Shown: positions 55,716 to 63,411 of the stretch, one piece after another
How the letters are laid out: each line of letters opens with the position of its first letter
Position numbering within the stretch: position 1 is the stretch's first letter
Origin: Tateyamaria sp. Alg231-49
Lineage (GTDB): Bacteria > Pseudomonadota > Alphaproteobacteria > Rhodobacterales > Rhodobacteraceae
Assembly: GCF_900143535.1 (NCBI RefSeq)
Contig: NZ_FRFA01000011.1
Location: forward strand, 27,044 to 91,043
DNA length: 64,000 nt
Direction: 5' to 3'
Program-made: the position numbers and the translations under genes
Notes under the pieces: generated by a model
Databases searched by the model: none
What the model was told of the DNA's origin: nothing
What the model saw: only the letters and a program-made list of their open reading frames with translations

Positions 55716-57770
55716 CTAGCTTGCGTCACGCAACACGTCCAGAAAAGCCGGACCAAATCGCTCGGCTTTGCGATCACCAAGCACGCGCTCAATCGCCGCA
55801 TCATCTCCAACGCGCAATTGCGCAACTTTCGCCAATTGAGACGCCGAGCAGCTCAGCGGTTTGTCTGTCCCGTCCGTGCCACGCGCCAATTCTGCCTGCA
55901 CAGCAAGCAGTTGGTCATAAATTGCACCGGCATCCTTTCCAGCAAGTTTTCGTCGTGTAGGATGCAGCGCCGCTGCCTCACCATTGATCACCTCAAGGAA
56001 CGCGTTACCAAATTTTTCAAGCTTTTTGGCACCCACACCACTGACCTGCGCCATCTGATCAAGGTTATTGGGCCGTTTCTCGGCCATTTCGATCAGGGTC
56101 CTGTCAGGGAAAATCACATAAGCTGGCACCCGCGCTGCCTCGGCCAAACCACGCCGTTTCGCCTTAAGAGCGCTGAGTAACGGTGCGTTTTCTTCCGAGA
56201 CCATTTCCTTCACAGCCGGGCGTCGATTTACGGCCGCTGCAATCGTATCGCGTCGCAGCGAAATCTTGGCCTCGTCTCTCAGGATAGGCAGCGCCGCGTC
56301 TGTCATGCGAAGCGCGCCATATCGATCCGGGTCTGGGCGCACCAGATCGTGCCCCATCATCTGACGAAACACGGCCTGCCACTGCCCTTTCGAATATTCC
56401 TTGCCAACACCGTAGGTCGGCAGTTTGTCATGCCCGCGTTGCATTATTTTTTCCGTCTTGGCACCCAGTAGAATATCGATCAGGTGCCCGGCACCAAACC
56501 ATTCGTCCGTGCGGAGCATAGCGGACAGAGCCTTGCGAACTGCCGTGGTCCCGTCAAACACGTCGGCGGGTTGGTCGCACAGATCGCAGGTGCCGCACTG
56601 CACATCCGTTTCGCCAAAATACCCCAAAAGAGTTTTGCGACGGCATTCCAAAGCCTCAGCCAACCCCAAAAGTGCGTTCAACCGAGCATGATCCGCCATG
56701 CGCCTTTCTGGTGGGGCCAATCCTTCGTCGATTTGGCTGCGCCGCAGCTTGATGTCTTCGGGCCCAAACAGAGTGAGGGTTTCCGCGGGGGCTCCGTCGC
56801 GCCCAGCGCGCCCAATTTCCTGATAGTAGGCCTCGATACTCTTAGGCAGATCCGCGTGGGCCACCCAACGGATATCCGGTTTGTCCACGCCCATGCCAAA
56901 GGCAACCGTAGCGGCGACGATCAACCCGTCCTCTTGCTGAAAGCGACGCTCTGCTATGCGCCGGTCCTCGGCCTCCATGCCACCATGATAGTGGATGGCC
57001 GTGTGACCTGCTTCACGCAGAGCTTGGGCTAGCGTCTCGGTCTTGGCCCGTGTGCCGCAATAAACGATGCCGGATTGTCCTTTGCGTGCAGCAGCAAAGT
57101 TCAAAATCTGCGCGCGCGGGCCGTTCTTGGCTGCGAACGCAAGGTGGATGTTGGGCCGGTCAAAGCCGCGCAGGAATGCGCGCGGAGGCGTGCCGTCAAA
57201 CAGCTTTTGTACGATCTCGGCTTGGGTTTCAGCGTCTGCTGTCGCCGTGAATGCGGCCAAAGGCACATCAAGCGCTCGCCGCAATTCGCCAATTCGCAGG
57301 TAATCGGGACGAAAATCGTGACCCCATTGGCTCACACAATGCGCCTCGTCCACGGCGATCAAAGACACACCAATTCGGCGCAACATCCCAATCGCCGACC
57401 CTGCGCCGAGCCGTTCCGGCGCCATATACAGTAGTTTCAGTTCACCACGTTCGAGCGCCGTCCACACGGCATCGGTTTCTTCAGGGGTATTGCCGGATGT
57501 CAGGGCGCCTGCTGCAACGCCTGCCTCTTGCAGGCTACGCACCTGATCCCGCATCAGGGCGATAAGCGGGGAGATGACCACGGTCACCCCATCCCGCATC
57601 AGTGCAGGCAACTGAAAACAAAGAGATTTACCGCCGCCAGTGGGCATTATGGCAAGGGTGTTATCCCCCGCCACGACGGCATCCACAATCTCTTCCTGAC
57701 CCGGTCGGAATCCGTCGAACCCAAAGATGTCCCGCAACAGCGTGGCAGCGCCCGTATTGGAGAGCTCCAT
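55716..57770 (-). CDS. recQ: ATP-dependent DNA helicase RecQ
   Basis: 684 residues. Helicase motifs: GFRPGQEEIVDAV (0), AIMPTGGGKSLCFQLPAL (I), AVDEAHCVSQWGHDFRPDY (II), FTATAD (III), GRAGRDGAPAE (VI). RQC zinc cysteines are in CRRKTLLGYFGE, CGTCDLCDQP, and a C-terminal HRDC domain includes NNLDQMAQVSGVGAKKLEKF. Involved in recombination repair and fork restart. Upstream of yaaA. Confidence 0.96.
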   Translation of the reverse strand: MELSNTGAATLLRDIFGFDGFRPGQEEIVDAVVAGDNTLAIMPTGGGKSLCFQLPALMRDGVTVVISPLIALMRDQVRSLQEAGVAAGALTSGNTPEETDAVWTALERGELKLLYMAPERLGAGSAIGMLRRIGVSLIAVDEAHCVSQWGHDFRPDYLRIGELRRALDVPLAAFTATADAETQAEIVQKLFDGTPPRAFLRGFDRPNIHLAFAAKNGPRAQILNFAAARKGQSGIVYCGTRAKTETLAQALREAGHTAIHYHGGMEAEDRRIAERRFQQEDGLIVAATVAFGMGVDKPDIRWVAHADLPKSIEAYYQEIGRAGRDGAPAETLTLFGPEDIKLRRSQIDEGLAPPERRMADHARLNALLGLAEALECRRKTLLGYFGETDVQCGTCDLCDQPADVFDGTTAVRKALSAMLRTDEWFGAGHLIDILLGAKTEKIMQRGHDKLPTYGVGKEYSKGQWQAVFRQMMGHDLVRPDPDRYGALRMTDAALPILRDEAKISLRRDTIAAAVNRRPAVKEMVSEENAPLLSALKAKRRGLAEAARVPAYVIFPDRTLIEMAEKRPNNLDQMAQVSGVGAKKLEKFGNAFLEVINGEAAALHPTRRKLAGKDAGAIYDQLLAVQAELARGTDGTDKPLSCSASQLAKVAQLRVGDDAAIERVLGDRKAERFGPAFLDVLRDAS

Positions 57771-57854
57771 GTCTCAAAACCCTGTCAAATTTTATGTGTT
57801 CTGCTCGTTTGATACAGACTCACATTTTAACAGGCGGTGAACAAGGCCTTGAGG

Positions 57855-58142
57855 TCAGGCGAGCCCGAAAATCGCAGGCAAGATAAAGGATCGGAATGCA
57901 ATCAACGCCACAAAGGCCACAAGCGGCGCCAGATCAAGCGGATGTGTGTCGGGCATGATGCGCCGAATGGGGCGATAAATCGGTTCCAGCAACTTGTTCA
58001 GCCCTTGCCAGATCTGCGCAACGATCGGCTGGTGCAGGTTCAGCACCTGAAAGCTGATCAACCAGCTCATGATGATGTGCACGATCATGATCGTGTAAAC
58101 AACGCTTAGGATCAGTTGCAGCGTTTGGTAAATGGCCAGCAT
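57855..58142 (-). CDS. YggT family membrane protein
   Basis: 95 residues with two hydrophobic segments: about 7-32 (LILSVVYTIMIVHIIMSWL) and 72-93. The conserved YggT motif LLEPIYRPIRRIMP lies between them. Often linked to division or osmotic robustness in other bacteria; role here unknown. Located between recQ and the divergent thioesterase-like gene. Confidence 0.92.
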   Translation of the reverse strand: MLAIYQTLQLILSVVYTIMIVHIIMSWLISFQVLNLHQPIVAQIWQGLNKLLEPIYRPIRRIMPDTHPLDLAPLVAFVALIAFRSFILPAIFGLA

Positions 58143-58263
58143 ATTTGGCGTCCTTTTCGTTTTCCAAGACCTAGGGCGCTAAACGAAGTGGCGCAAGGTC
58201 ACTTGGCCAGCCTATTGAAGTTTCGCGGCAAAACCGCATCTAAGCCAGCAAGGAGTAATGCCC

Positions 58264-58830
58264 ATGTTTCCTTTCGTACGTCTTGTCAAAGATCTGGTGA
58301 TCGCCCGCCGCCAACCCAGTATCGGGCTGGCAGATATGCACATCACGCACCACATGGTTTGGCCGTGGGATCTGGATGGGTTTCTGGAGTTGAATAACGG
58401 ACGTGCTTTAACGCTCTATGATCTTGGGCGGCTTGGCATGGGTGTTCGTGCAGGATTGATGACCGCCCTCGCTACGGAAAAATGGGGTTTGACGATGGCT
58501 GGATCCTCGGTCCGTTATCGCCGCCGTTTGCGCGCGTTTGAGCGGTTCGAAACCCGCAGCCGCGCAGTGTGTTGGGACGACAAGTTTGTCTACATTGAAC
58601 AGTCGATGTGGAAAACGGATGGGGAATGCGCCAGTCACGTTCTGTATCGCGCGGCCGTCACCGACAAGAATGGGATCGTTTCGCCAAAAAGGGTGCTAGA
58701 CGCCATGGGTCAAACCGAACCGTCGCCCGAAACACCGGACTGGATTGCCGCCTGGATCAAGGCAGAGGCCTTGCGCCCTTGGCCGCCTATGCAGGAAACA
58801 CCCGCAACACAGCTACGCACCGCGGCGTGA
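58264..58830 (+). CDS. Thioesterase-like (4-hydroxybenzoyl-CoA thioesterase/FabZ hot-dog) protein
   Basis: 188 residues. Hot-dog fold features: ITHHMVWPWDLDGFLELNNGRAL and YDLGRLGMG in the first half (ELNNGRAL is the acidic/Asn catalytic region of acyl-CoA thioesterase-like proteins), then KWGLTMAGSSVRYRRRLRAFERFETRS. An AGGAG site 8 nt upstream of the ATG at 58264 sets that start; the ATG at 58258 would be too close. Probable acyl-CoA thioesterase; substrate unknown. Confidence 0.84.
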   Translation: MFPFVRLVKDLVIARRQPSIGLADMHITHHMVWPWDLDGFLELNNGRALTLYDLGRLGMGVRAGLMTALATEKWGLTMAGSSVRYRRRLRAFERFETRSRAVCWDDKFVYIEQSMWKTDGECASHVLYRAAVTDKNGIVSPKRVLDAMGQTEPSPETPDWIAAWIKAEALRPWPPMQETPATQLRTAA

Positions 58831-58972
58831 GTTGGGCAAAACGCGTCGATTTGCAGCCGACCTTTGCCTCAAAGATTGGTTGATCCACCGACACTGCTAA
58901 CAACCTTTCCTTGCCACACTGGATGCAGACTGCTTTGGTGAAACCACAAAAAAAGAATGTGGGGAGCAGGGC

Positions 58973-60370
58973 ATGGCGGAGATTAGTCTGAAAAGACGGA
59001 TTTGGGGATGGATGTCCTTTGATTGGGCCACGCAGCCCTTTTATACTCTTGGCCTCACATTCGTATTCGGTCCCTACTTTGCCGCCATTTCAATGGGTTA
59101 TTTCTCAGGTCAGATGGAGGATGCGGGAGAGGCCGCCGCCGCTTCACAGACATTGTGGTTCTGGGGTCAGACCATTGCGGGCCTCTTTATTGCGTTTACG
59201 GCTCCGTTGATCGGGGCCTATGCCGACAGCACGGGTCGGCGCATGCCGTGGGTTTGGGCGTTCAGCGTCATTTACATCGTGATGACCAGCGCACTGTGGT
59301 GGGCCTTTCCTGATGCCTCAACACTGATACTGATCCTCATCGCTTTCAACGTCGGGCTCATCGCTGCAGAATTTTTGCTGATCTTTGTCAACGCCATCCT
59401 CCCCTCTCTTGGGGACAAAGAAGAGATAGGAAAGATTTCCGGAAACGGCGCGGCCTTGGGGTATTGGGGCGGAGTTTTGTCTCTTTTCATTATGCTGCTG
59501 CTGTTGGCAGAAAACGATACCGGCAAAACCCTGATTGGGCTTGATCCACTGTTTGGTCTGGATGCCAGCGAACGCGAAGGCACCCGGTCGGTTGGACCAT
59601 TCATCGCCATCTGGTTCGCTGTCTTTATGATCCCTTTCTTTGTGTGGGTGCGTGAACCCCGGCAAGCCAACCGAACAGGTGGGGTCAAGGACGCGATGCG
59701 TGATCTCAAACAGTCGCTATCTGGTGCTGTGAAACGCAAATCTCTGCTCAATTTTCTCATCTCCTCGATGCTTTATCGCGATGCGCTTAACGCGCTTTAT
59801 TCGGCGGGCGGCGTCTATGCGACGCTGGTGCTTGGGTGGAGCATCATTCAAATTGGCGTATTCGGGATCGTTGGGGCCATAACGGCGGCCGTTGCCACAC
59901 AGATTGGGGGCATTTTCGATTCCCGGATCGGCCCGCGGCCTGTGATCAAAGTGTGTTGCTACATTCTGATTGCTGTCTGTGTCGTCATTGTTGGCATGAA
60001 CCGAACCAGCCTGTTTGGCATTGTCGCTATTCCTGAGGGCTCCGCTTTGCCTGACATCGTATTCTATGTCTGTGGTGCGGCCATTGGCGGGGCTGGCGGC
60101 GCGATTTATTCTGCGTCCCGGTCGATGATGGTACGTCACACCCATCCCGAACGTCCAACTGAAGCGTTCGGTTTGTTCGCCTTGTCAGGCAAAGCGACCG
60201 CTTTTTTGGCGCCGTTTCTCATCGGGCTCTTTTCAACGCTGACAGGGAATGCTCAGTTGGGGTATATTCCGGTTATAGCGCTGTTCGTCATCGGGCTGAT
60301 CCTGTTGCGCTATGTGCATCCAGAAGGAGACCACGCTACATGGTCAAAATCCGAAATTCCCTCGCCCTGA
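58973..60370 (+). CDS. UMF1-family MFS transporter
   Basis: 465 residues, about 12 helices. Opening KRRIWGWMSFDWATQPFYTL and later YADSTGRRMPWVWAF and GGAGGAIYSASRSMMVRHTHPE are typical of the UMF1/Atg22-like MFS branch. These export or import small molecules; amino-acid efflux is known for the fungal Atg22 relatives. Overlaps the next gene mepA by 31 nt. Confidence 0.9.
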   Translation: MAEISLKRRIWGWMSFDWATQPFYTLGLTFVFGPYFAAISMGYFSGQMEDAGEAAAASQTLWFWGQTIAGLFIAFTAPLIGAYADSTGRRMPWVWAFSVIYIVMTSALWWAFPDASTLILILIAFNVGLIAAEFLLIFVNAILPSLGDKEEIGKISGNGAALGYWGGVLSLFIMLLLLAENDTGKTLIGLDPLFGLDASEREGTRSVGPFIAIWFAVFMIPFFVWVREPRQANRTGGVKDAMRDLKQSLSGAVKRKSLLNFLISSMLYRDALNALYSAGGVYATLVLGWSIIQIGVFGIVGAITAAVATQIGGIFDSRIGPRPVIKVCCYILIAVCVVIVGMNRTSLFGIVAIPEGSALPDIVFYVCGAAIGGAGGAIYSASRSMMVRHTHPERPTEAFGLFALSGKATAFLAPFLIGLFSTLTGNAQLGYIPVIALFVIGLILLRYVHPEGDHATWSKSEIPSP

Positions 60371-61215
60371 TCTTTGCACTTCTGTTGGCTGTACCCGCTG
60401 GGGCGCAGCCACTGGCCAAGCAGGAATTTGGGGCCAAGCGCGTCGCATCTGCTCAAAAGTCCGCGCCTTTTGGCAGTTATTCAAAAGGATGTATCGCAGG
60501 GGCGGAACAACTGCCGGAAACCGGCCCCACATGGCAAGCAATGCGTCTGTCACGCAACCGCAACTGGGGACATCCACAGGCAGTTGATTTTGTCAAAGAC
60601 CTGTCAAAAGTGGCCGCCAAACAACCCGGTTGGAAAGGCCTCTATATCGGAGATATCAGTCAACCACGTGGTGGTCCGATGTTGTCAGGGCACCGTAGCC
60701 ACCAGTTGGGTTTGGATATCGATATCTGGATGCTACCCGCCTCGCGACTCAACCTAAGCCGCAACACCCGCGAAAACATTTCCTCCATCTCGCTGCGCCG
60801 AGCCAACGGCGCATTCGTGAATGACAATTGGAGCCGCGCGCATCACCGCATCATCAAGGCGGCGGCCAAAGACAAGCGTACGGCCCGCATTTTCGTATTT
60901 CCGGGTGCCAAAGTTCAGATGTGCAAGGACGCAAAGGGCGACCGACGCTGGTTGCGCAAGATCCGTCCTTGGTACGGGCATCACTATCATTTCCACGTGC
61001 GCCTTGCTTGCCCACGTGGCGCGCGCGGGTGCGTTAATCAAGATCTACCGCCACGCGGAGATGGATGTGCAGATGCACAGAAATGGGTAGATGACATCCT
61101 CAACCCGCCCGCGCCCCGGCCCCGTGATCCGAATGCACCTGCTCCAAAACCGCGCCGTGAATTGCGTGTCGCGGACTTGCCACAACAATGCGCTGGCGTC
61201 TTAGCGGCGCGCTGA
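60340..61215 (+). CDS. mepA: Penicillin-insensitive murein endopeptidase
   Basis: 291 residues. Signal peptide about 1-23 (AGAQ). The M74 zinc site is visible as HRSHQLGLDIDIWM (HxxxxxxD) and GHHYHFHVRLAC (HxH), with Cys pairs in GCIAGAEQLP and MCKDAKGD. Cleaves peptidoglycan cross-links independently of beta-lactams. C-terminal Pro-rich tail (PPAPRPRDPNAPAPKPRR). Overlaps the MFS gene by 31 nt and the next gene by 28 nt. Confidence 0.95.
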   Translation: MVKIRNSLALIFALLLAVPAGAQPLAKQEFGAKRVASAQKSAPFGSYSKGCIAGAEQLPETGPTWQAMRLSRNRNWGHPQAVDFVKDLSKVAAKQPGWKGLYIGDISQPRGGPMLSGHRSHQLGLDIDIWMLPASRLNLSRNTRENISSISLRRANGAFVNDNWSRAHHRIIKAAAKDKRTARIFVFPGAKVQMCKDAKGDRRWLRKIRPWYGHHYHFHVRLACPRGARGCVNQDLPPRGDGCADAQKWVDDILNPPAPRPRDPNAPAPKPRRELRVADLPQQCAGVLAAR

Positions 61216-62021
61216 TCCTCTCTGCCTCCGCGTCGCTGGCCGACCCCCTTACTTTTCTGCGGACCATTCCGCTGGATGGTCTGGGCGGTGTATCCGCGAT
61301 CGAGGTAGAGCAGGACGGTCAAGCCGCCTTTGTGCTGTCAGATCGTGGAACCGCGCACCGTTTCACGATCGAGCGGACAGACGATGGGGGCCGCATCAAA
61401 AACGTCGAATCCGTCACATTGCCCTATCCGGCATGGGACATCGAAGGGCTGGCCATCAACAACAAAACAACTTTCCTGAGCTATGAAGACCCTGCAAGCA
61501 TAAGTACATTGGACGGCGACGTTTTGTTCACGCCGCGCGATTTCATGGCGTTTCCATCGAACGGCGCTCTGGAAGCGCTCGCCATCACACCAGATGGCGC
61601 ACTGCTGACCCTGCCTGAAAACCCGCCCAAACGCTCAGGCGCCTTCCCAATCTACCGCTACAAAAACGAGGCCTGGGACATCGCCGCATATTTACCTCGC
61701 GATGGCGGCTTCCAACCCACCGGGGCAGATGTCGGCCCGGATGGACAGCTATACGTTCTGGAACGCGCCTTTTCCGCCCTAGGGTTTCGAACACGCATTC
61801 GGCGCCTCACACTCGATGTGCCAGAGCCAACCGCAGAAACAGTTTTGGAGACGAGACTGGGCACCCATGACAACCTCGAAGGACTTTCAGTCTGGACGTC
61901 ACGCAGCGGGGCGACGTGTCTATCGATGGTTTCGGATGACAATTTTCTATCCGTACAGACCAGCGAGCTGGTGGAATACGCCGTGACGGAAACGCTTGCA
62001 GGCGGCGCCACCTGCGACTAA
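61188..62021 (+). CDS. Esterase-like activity of phytase family protein
   Basis: 277 residues. Signal-like N-terminus (about 1-19, ASASLA). TIPLDGLGGVSAIEVEQDGQ, WDIEGLAINNKTTFLSYED, FPSNGALEALAITPDG, PTGADVGPDGQLYVLER and HDNLEGLSVW are the beta-propeller esterase/phytase landmarks. Overlaps mepA by 28 nt, so it is in the same operon. Substrate unknown. Confidence 0.88.
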   Translation: MRWRLSGALILSASASLADPLTFLRTIPLDGLGGVSAIEVEQDGQAAFVLSDRGTAHRFTIERTDDGGRIKNVESVTLPYPAWDIEGLAINNKTTFLSYEDPASISTLDGDVLFTPRDFMAFPSNGALEALAITPDGALLTLPENPPKRSGAFPIYRYKNEAWDIAAYLPRDGGFQPTGADVGPDGQLYVLERAFSALGFRTRIRRLTLDVPEPTAETVLETRLGTHDNLEGLSVWTSRSGATCLSMVSDDNFLSVQTSELVEYAVTETLAGGATCD

Positions 62022-62031
62022 GACGCCCAAG

Positions 62032-62045
62032 TTCGGATCCGAACC
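62032..62045. promoter_or_regulatory. Perfect 14-bp palindrome upstream of the queuosine transporter
   Basis: GTTCGGATCCGAAC, a self-complementary sequence with no loop, lies 36 nt before the start codon. It may be a protein-binding site. No preQ1-type riboswitch features are evident in the short gap. Confidence 0.35.
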
Positions 62046-62080
62046 AAGTCGCCGCAACCTTGCAAAAACGGGCATATATT

Positions 62081-62710
62081 ATGACACGCGCACATCTTCC
62101 CGGCATCATTGCCATGGCCGCCATCGTGGTGGCCTCCAACATCCTCGTCCAATACCTGTTCGGCAACTGGCTGACCTGGGGGGCGTTCACCTATCCGCTC
62201 GCTTTTCTGGTGACCGACATCATGAACCGCGTCTATGGCGCGGGTCCGGCGCGCACAGTCGTCTTTGTGGGCTTTATCGTCGGCGTATTCTGTTCGCTGG
62301 TCGGCACCCAGATTATGGGCGAATTCGGGCCACTCGTAACCTTCCGCATTGCAATCGGCTCGGGGCTTGCGTTTTTGACTGCCCAGTTGCTGGACGTCGG
62401 TATCTTTTCCGCTCTGCGCAATGGCGCGTGGTGGAAGGCGCCATTGGTCTCCACACTGGTCGGCAGCACTGTCGACACCGCGCTTTTCTTCACAATCGCC
62501 TTCTCAGCAAGTCTTGCCTTCATCGAACCGGGCAATGACGTGTCATGGGCGGGTGAGGCATTGCCGATCCTCGGGTTCGGTCCAATAGCACCACTCTGGG
62601 TGTCCTTGGCCATCGCCGACTGGGCGGTCAAACTCACACTCGCGCTTATTGCATTGGCACCTTTTCGGGCGATCACCGCACGCGTTGTCGCACCTGCCGA
62701 AATGCGTTGA
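62081..62710 (+). CDS. Queuosine precursor transporter (YhhQ family)
   Basis: 209 residues and about six membrane helices. Family motifs: FGNWLTWGAFTYPLAFLVTDIMNRVYG near the N-terminus (landmarks TYPLAFLVTDIMNRVYG), PARTVVFVGFIVG, SALRNGAWWKAPLVSTLVGSTVDTALFF. It imports 7-cyano- or 7-aminomethyl-7-deazaguanine for queuosine synthesis. The ATG at 62081 is used; a TTG at 62060 is in frame. Confidence 0.92.
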   Translation: MTRAHLPGIIAMAAIVVASNILVQYLFGNWLTWGAFTYPLAFLVTDIMNRVYGAGPARTVVFVGFIVGVFCSLVGTQIMGEFGPLVTFRIAIGSGLAFLTAQLLDVGIFSALRNGAWWKAPLVSTLVGSTVDTALFFTIAFSASLAFIEPGNDVSWAGEALPILGFGPIAPLWVSLAIADWAVKLTLALIALAPFRAITARVVAPAEMR

Positions 62711-62755
62711 CTTATCTCACGGCTGTGCAAAACTGTGAGTGAGTTCAACAAATGA

Positions 62756-62769
62756 AAAGGAGGTGATCC
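62756..62769 (+). promoter_or_regulatory. Extended Shine-Dalgarno, exact complement of the 16S rRNA 3' end
   Basis: AAAGGAGGTGATCC matches the full anti-Shine-Dalgarno tail over 14 nt, far longer than normal ribosome sites, and ends just before a GTG at 62771. The core GGAGG is 7 nt from that GTG. The overlapping triplets ATG AAA AGG AGG TGA (62752-62766) also form a five-codon frame with tandem AGG codons and a stop. Confidence 0.7.
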
Positions 62770-62770
62770 A

Positions 62771-62827
62771 GTGTCAAGAAAGGTATTGGAGAGAGGTGTC
62801 GGAACAACTTGGGAGGTCGCCTGCTAG
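62771..62827 (+). CDS. Possible 18-residue leader peptide upstream of arfB
   Basis: A GTG-started frame of 18 codons with a TAG stop, placed 1 nt after the extended Shine-Dalgarno. The peptide is MSRKVLERGVGTTWEVAC, with two AGA arginine codons that are rare in a high-G+C genome. It is followed by hairpins and then a strong terminator before arfB. No family is recognised. Translation is supported only by the ribosome site. Confidence 0.5.
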   Translation: MSRKVLERGVGTTWEVAC

Positions 62828-62855
62828 GGCAGCCCCGCGCGGCGCAAACCGCCAA

Positions 62856-62883
62856 GTTGGTCGGTTGACCTAACCGACACAAC
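62856..62883 (+). ncRNA. Hairpin in the arfB leader
   Basis: TCGGTT-GACCT-AACCGA perfect 6-bp stem, extended by GTTGG / CACAAC with one bulge. It lies between the 18-codon frame and the terminator. A smaller GCGG-CGCAAA-CCGC stem precedes it (62839-62852). ACCTCC at 62882-62887 could pair with the Shine-Dalgarno core or with the internal GGGAGGT at 62812-62818. Confidence 0.5.
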
Positions 62884-62900
62884 CTCCGAAACATTTCGAG

Positions 62901-62929
62901 AAGGGCCGCCTGCGAGGGTGGCCCTTTTT
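62901..62929 (+). terminator. Strong intrinsic terminator immediately upstream of arfB
   Basis: A 10-11 bp stem (AAGGGCCGCC / GGGTGGCCCTT, one G-T pair) with a TGCGAG loop runs into CCCTTTTTC. It ends about 30 nt before the arfB start codon, so transcripts from the left will mostly stop here unless antitermination occurs. Confidence 0.85.
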
Positions 62930-62959
62930 CTATACAGCCTCAGGCGGTATCAAGGCACC

Positions 62960-63382
62960 ATGCTGCGGATCAATGATACTATCACGATTGAAGACTGGGA
63001 ATTGAGCGAGCAGTTTGTGCGCGCCTCAGGACCCGGTGGGCAGAACGTGAACAAGGTCGCCACAGCAGTCGAGTTGCGATTTGAGGCGGCGCGTTCGCCG
63101 TCCTTGCCCGGTCCTGTCAAAACCCGGCTCAAACGTTTGGCGGGGCGGCGCTGGACACAAGAAGGCGCTTTGATCATCCAATGTGATGAAACCAGATCTC
63201 AGGCCCGCAACCGAGACATAGCGCGCAAAAGGCTGGCAGAGCTGATCGAAAAAGCACTGGTCGCGCCCAAAAAGCGCATCGCGACCCGCCCGACACTGGG
63301 GTCAAAAAAGCGCAGGCTCAAAGCCAAAAAAGTGCGCGGAGAAGTCAAAGCGATGCGCGGGCGCGTAGACCCGGACACCTAA
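62960..63382 (+). CDS. arfB: Peptidyl-tRNA hydrolase ArfB (ribosome rescue)
   Basis: 140 residues. The GGQ motif is in ASGPGGQNVNKVAT at residues about 26-28, followed by the class I release-factor-like fold and a basic C-terminal tail (KKRRLKAKKVRGEVKAMRGR) that enters the mRNA channel. It hydrolyses peptidyl-tRNA on ribosomes stalled without a stop codon. The ATG at 62960 has AAGG at 5-8 nt; upstream codons in frame would place the start inside the terminator. Downstream is a small hairpin (CGAAAC-ATA-GTTTCG, 63384-63398). Confidence 0.94.
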   Translation: MLRINDTITIEDWELSEQFVRASGPGGQNVNKVATAVELRFEAARSPSLPGPVKTRLKRLAGRRWTQEGALIIQCDETRSQARNRDIARKRLAELIEKALVAPKKRIATRPTLGSKKRRLKAKKVRGEVKAMRGRVDPDT

Positions 63383-63411
63383 CGAAACATAGTTTCGAGT
63401 ATCCGTCTTGG

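Noticed and set aside
62022..62080. preQ1 riboswitch upstream of the queuosine transporter
   Set aside because: The gap is only 59 nt and lacks the compact hairpin with A-rich tail expected of preQ1-I; only a palindrome is seen.
62756..62770. Fragment of a 16S rRNA gene on the minus strand
   Set aside because: Only the last 14-15 nt match; upstream 16S sequence is absent, and the position before a start codon fits a Shine-Dalgarno.
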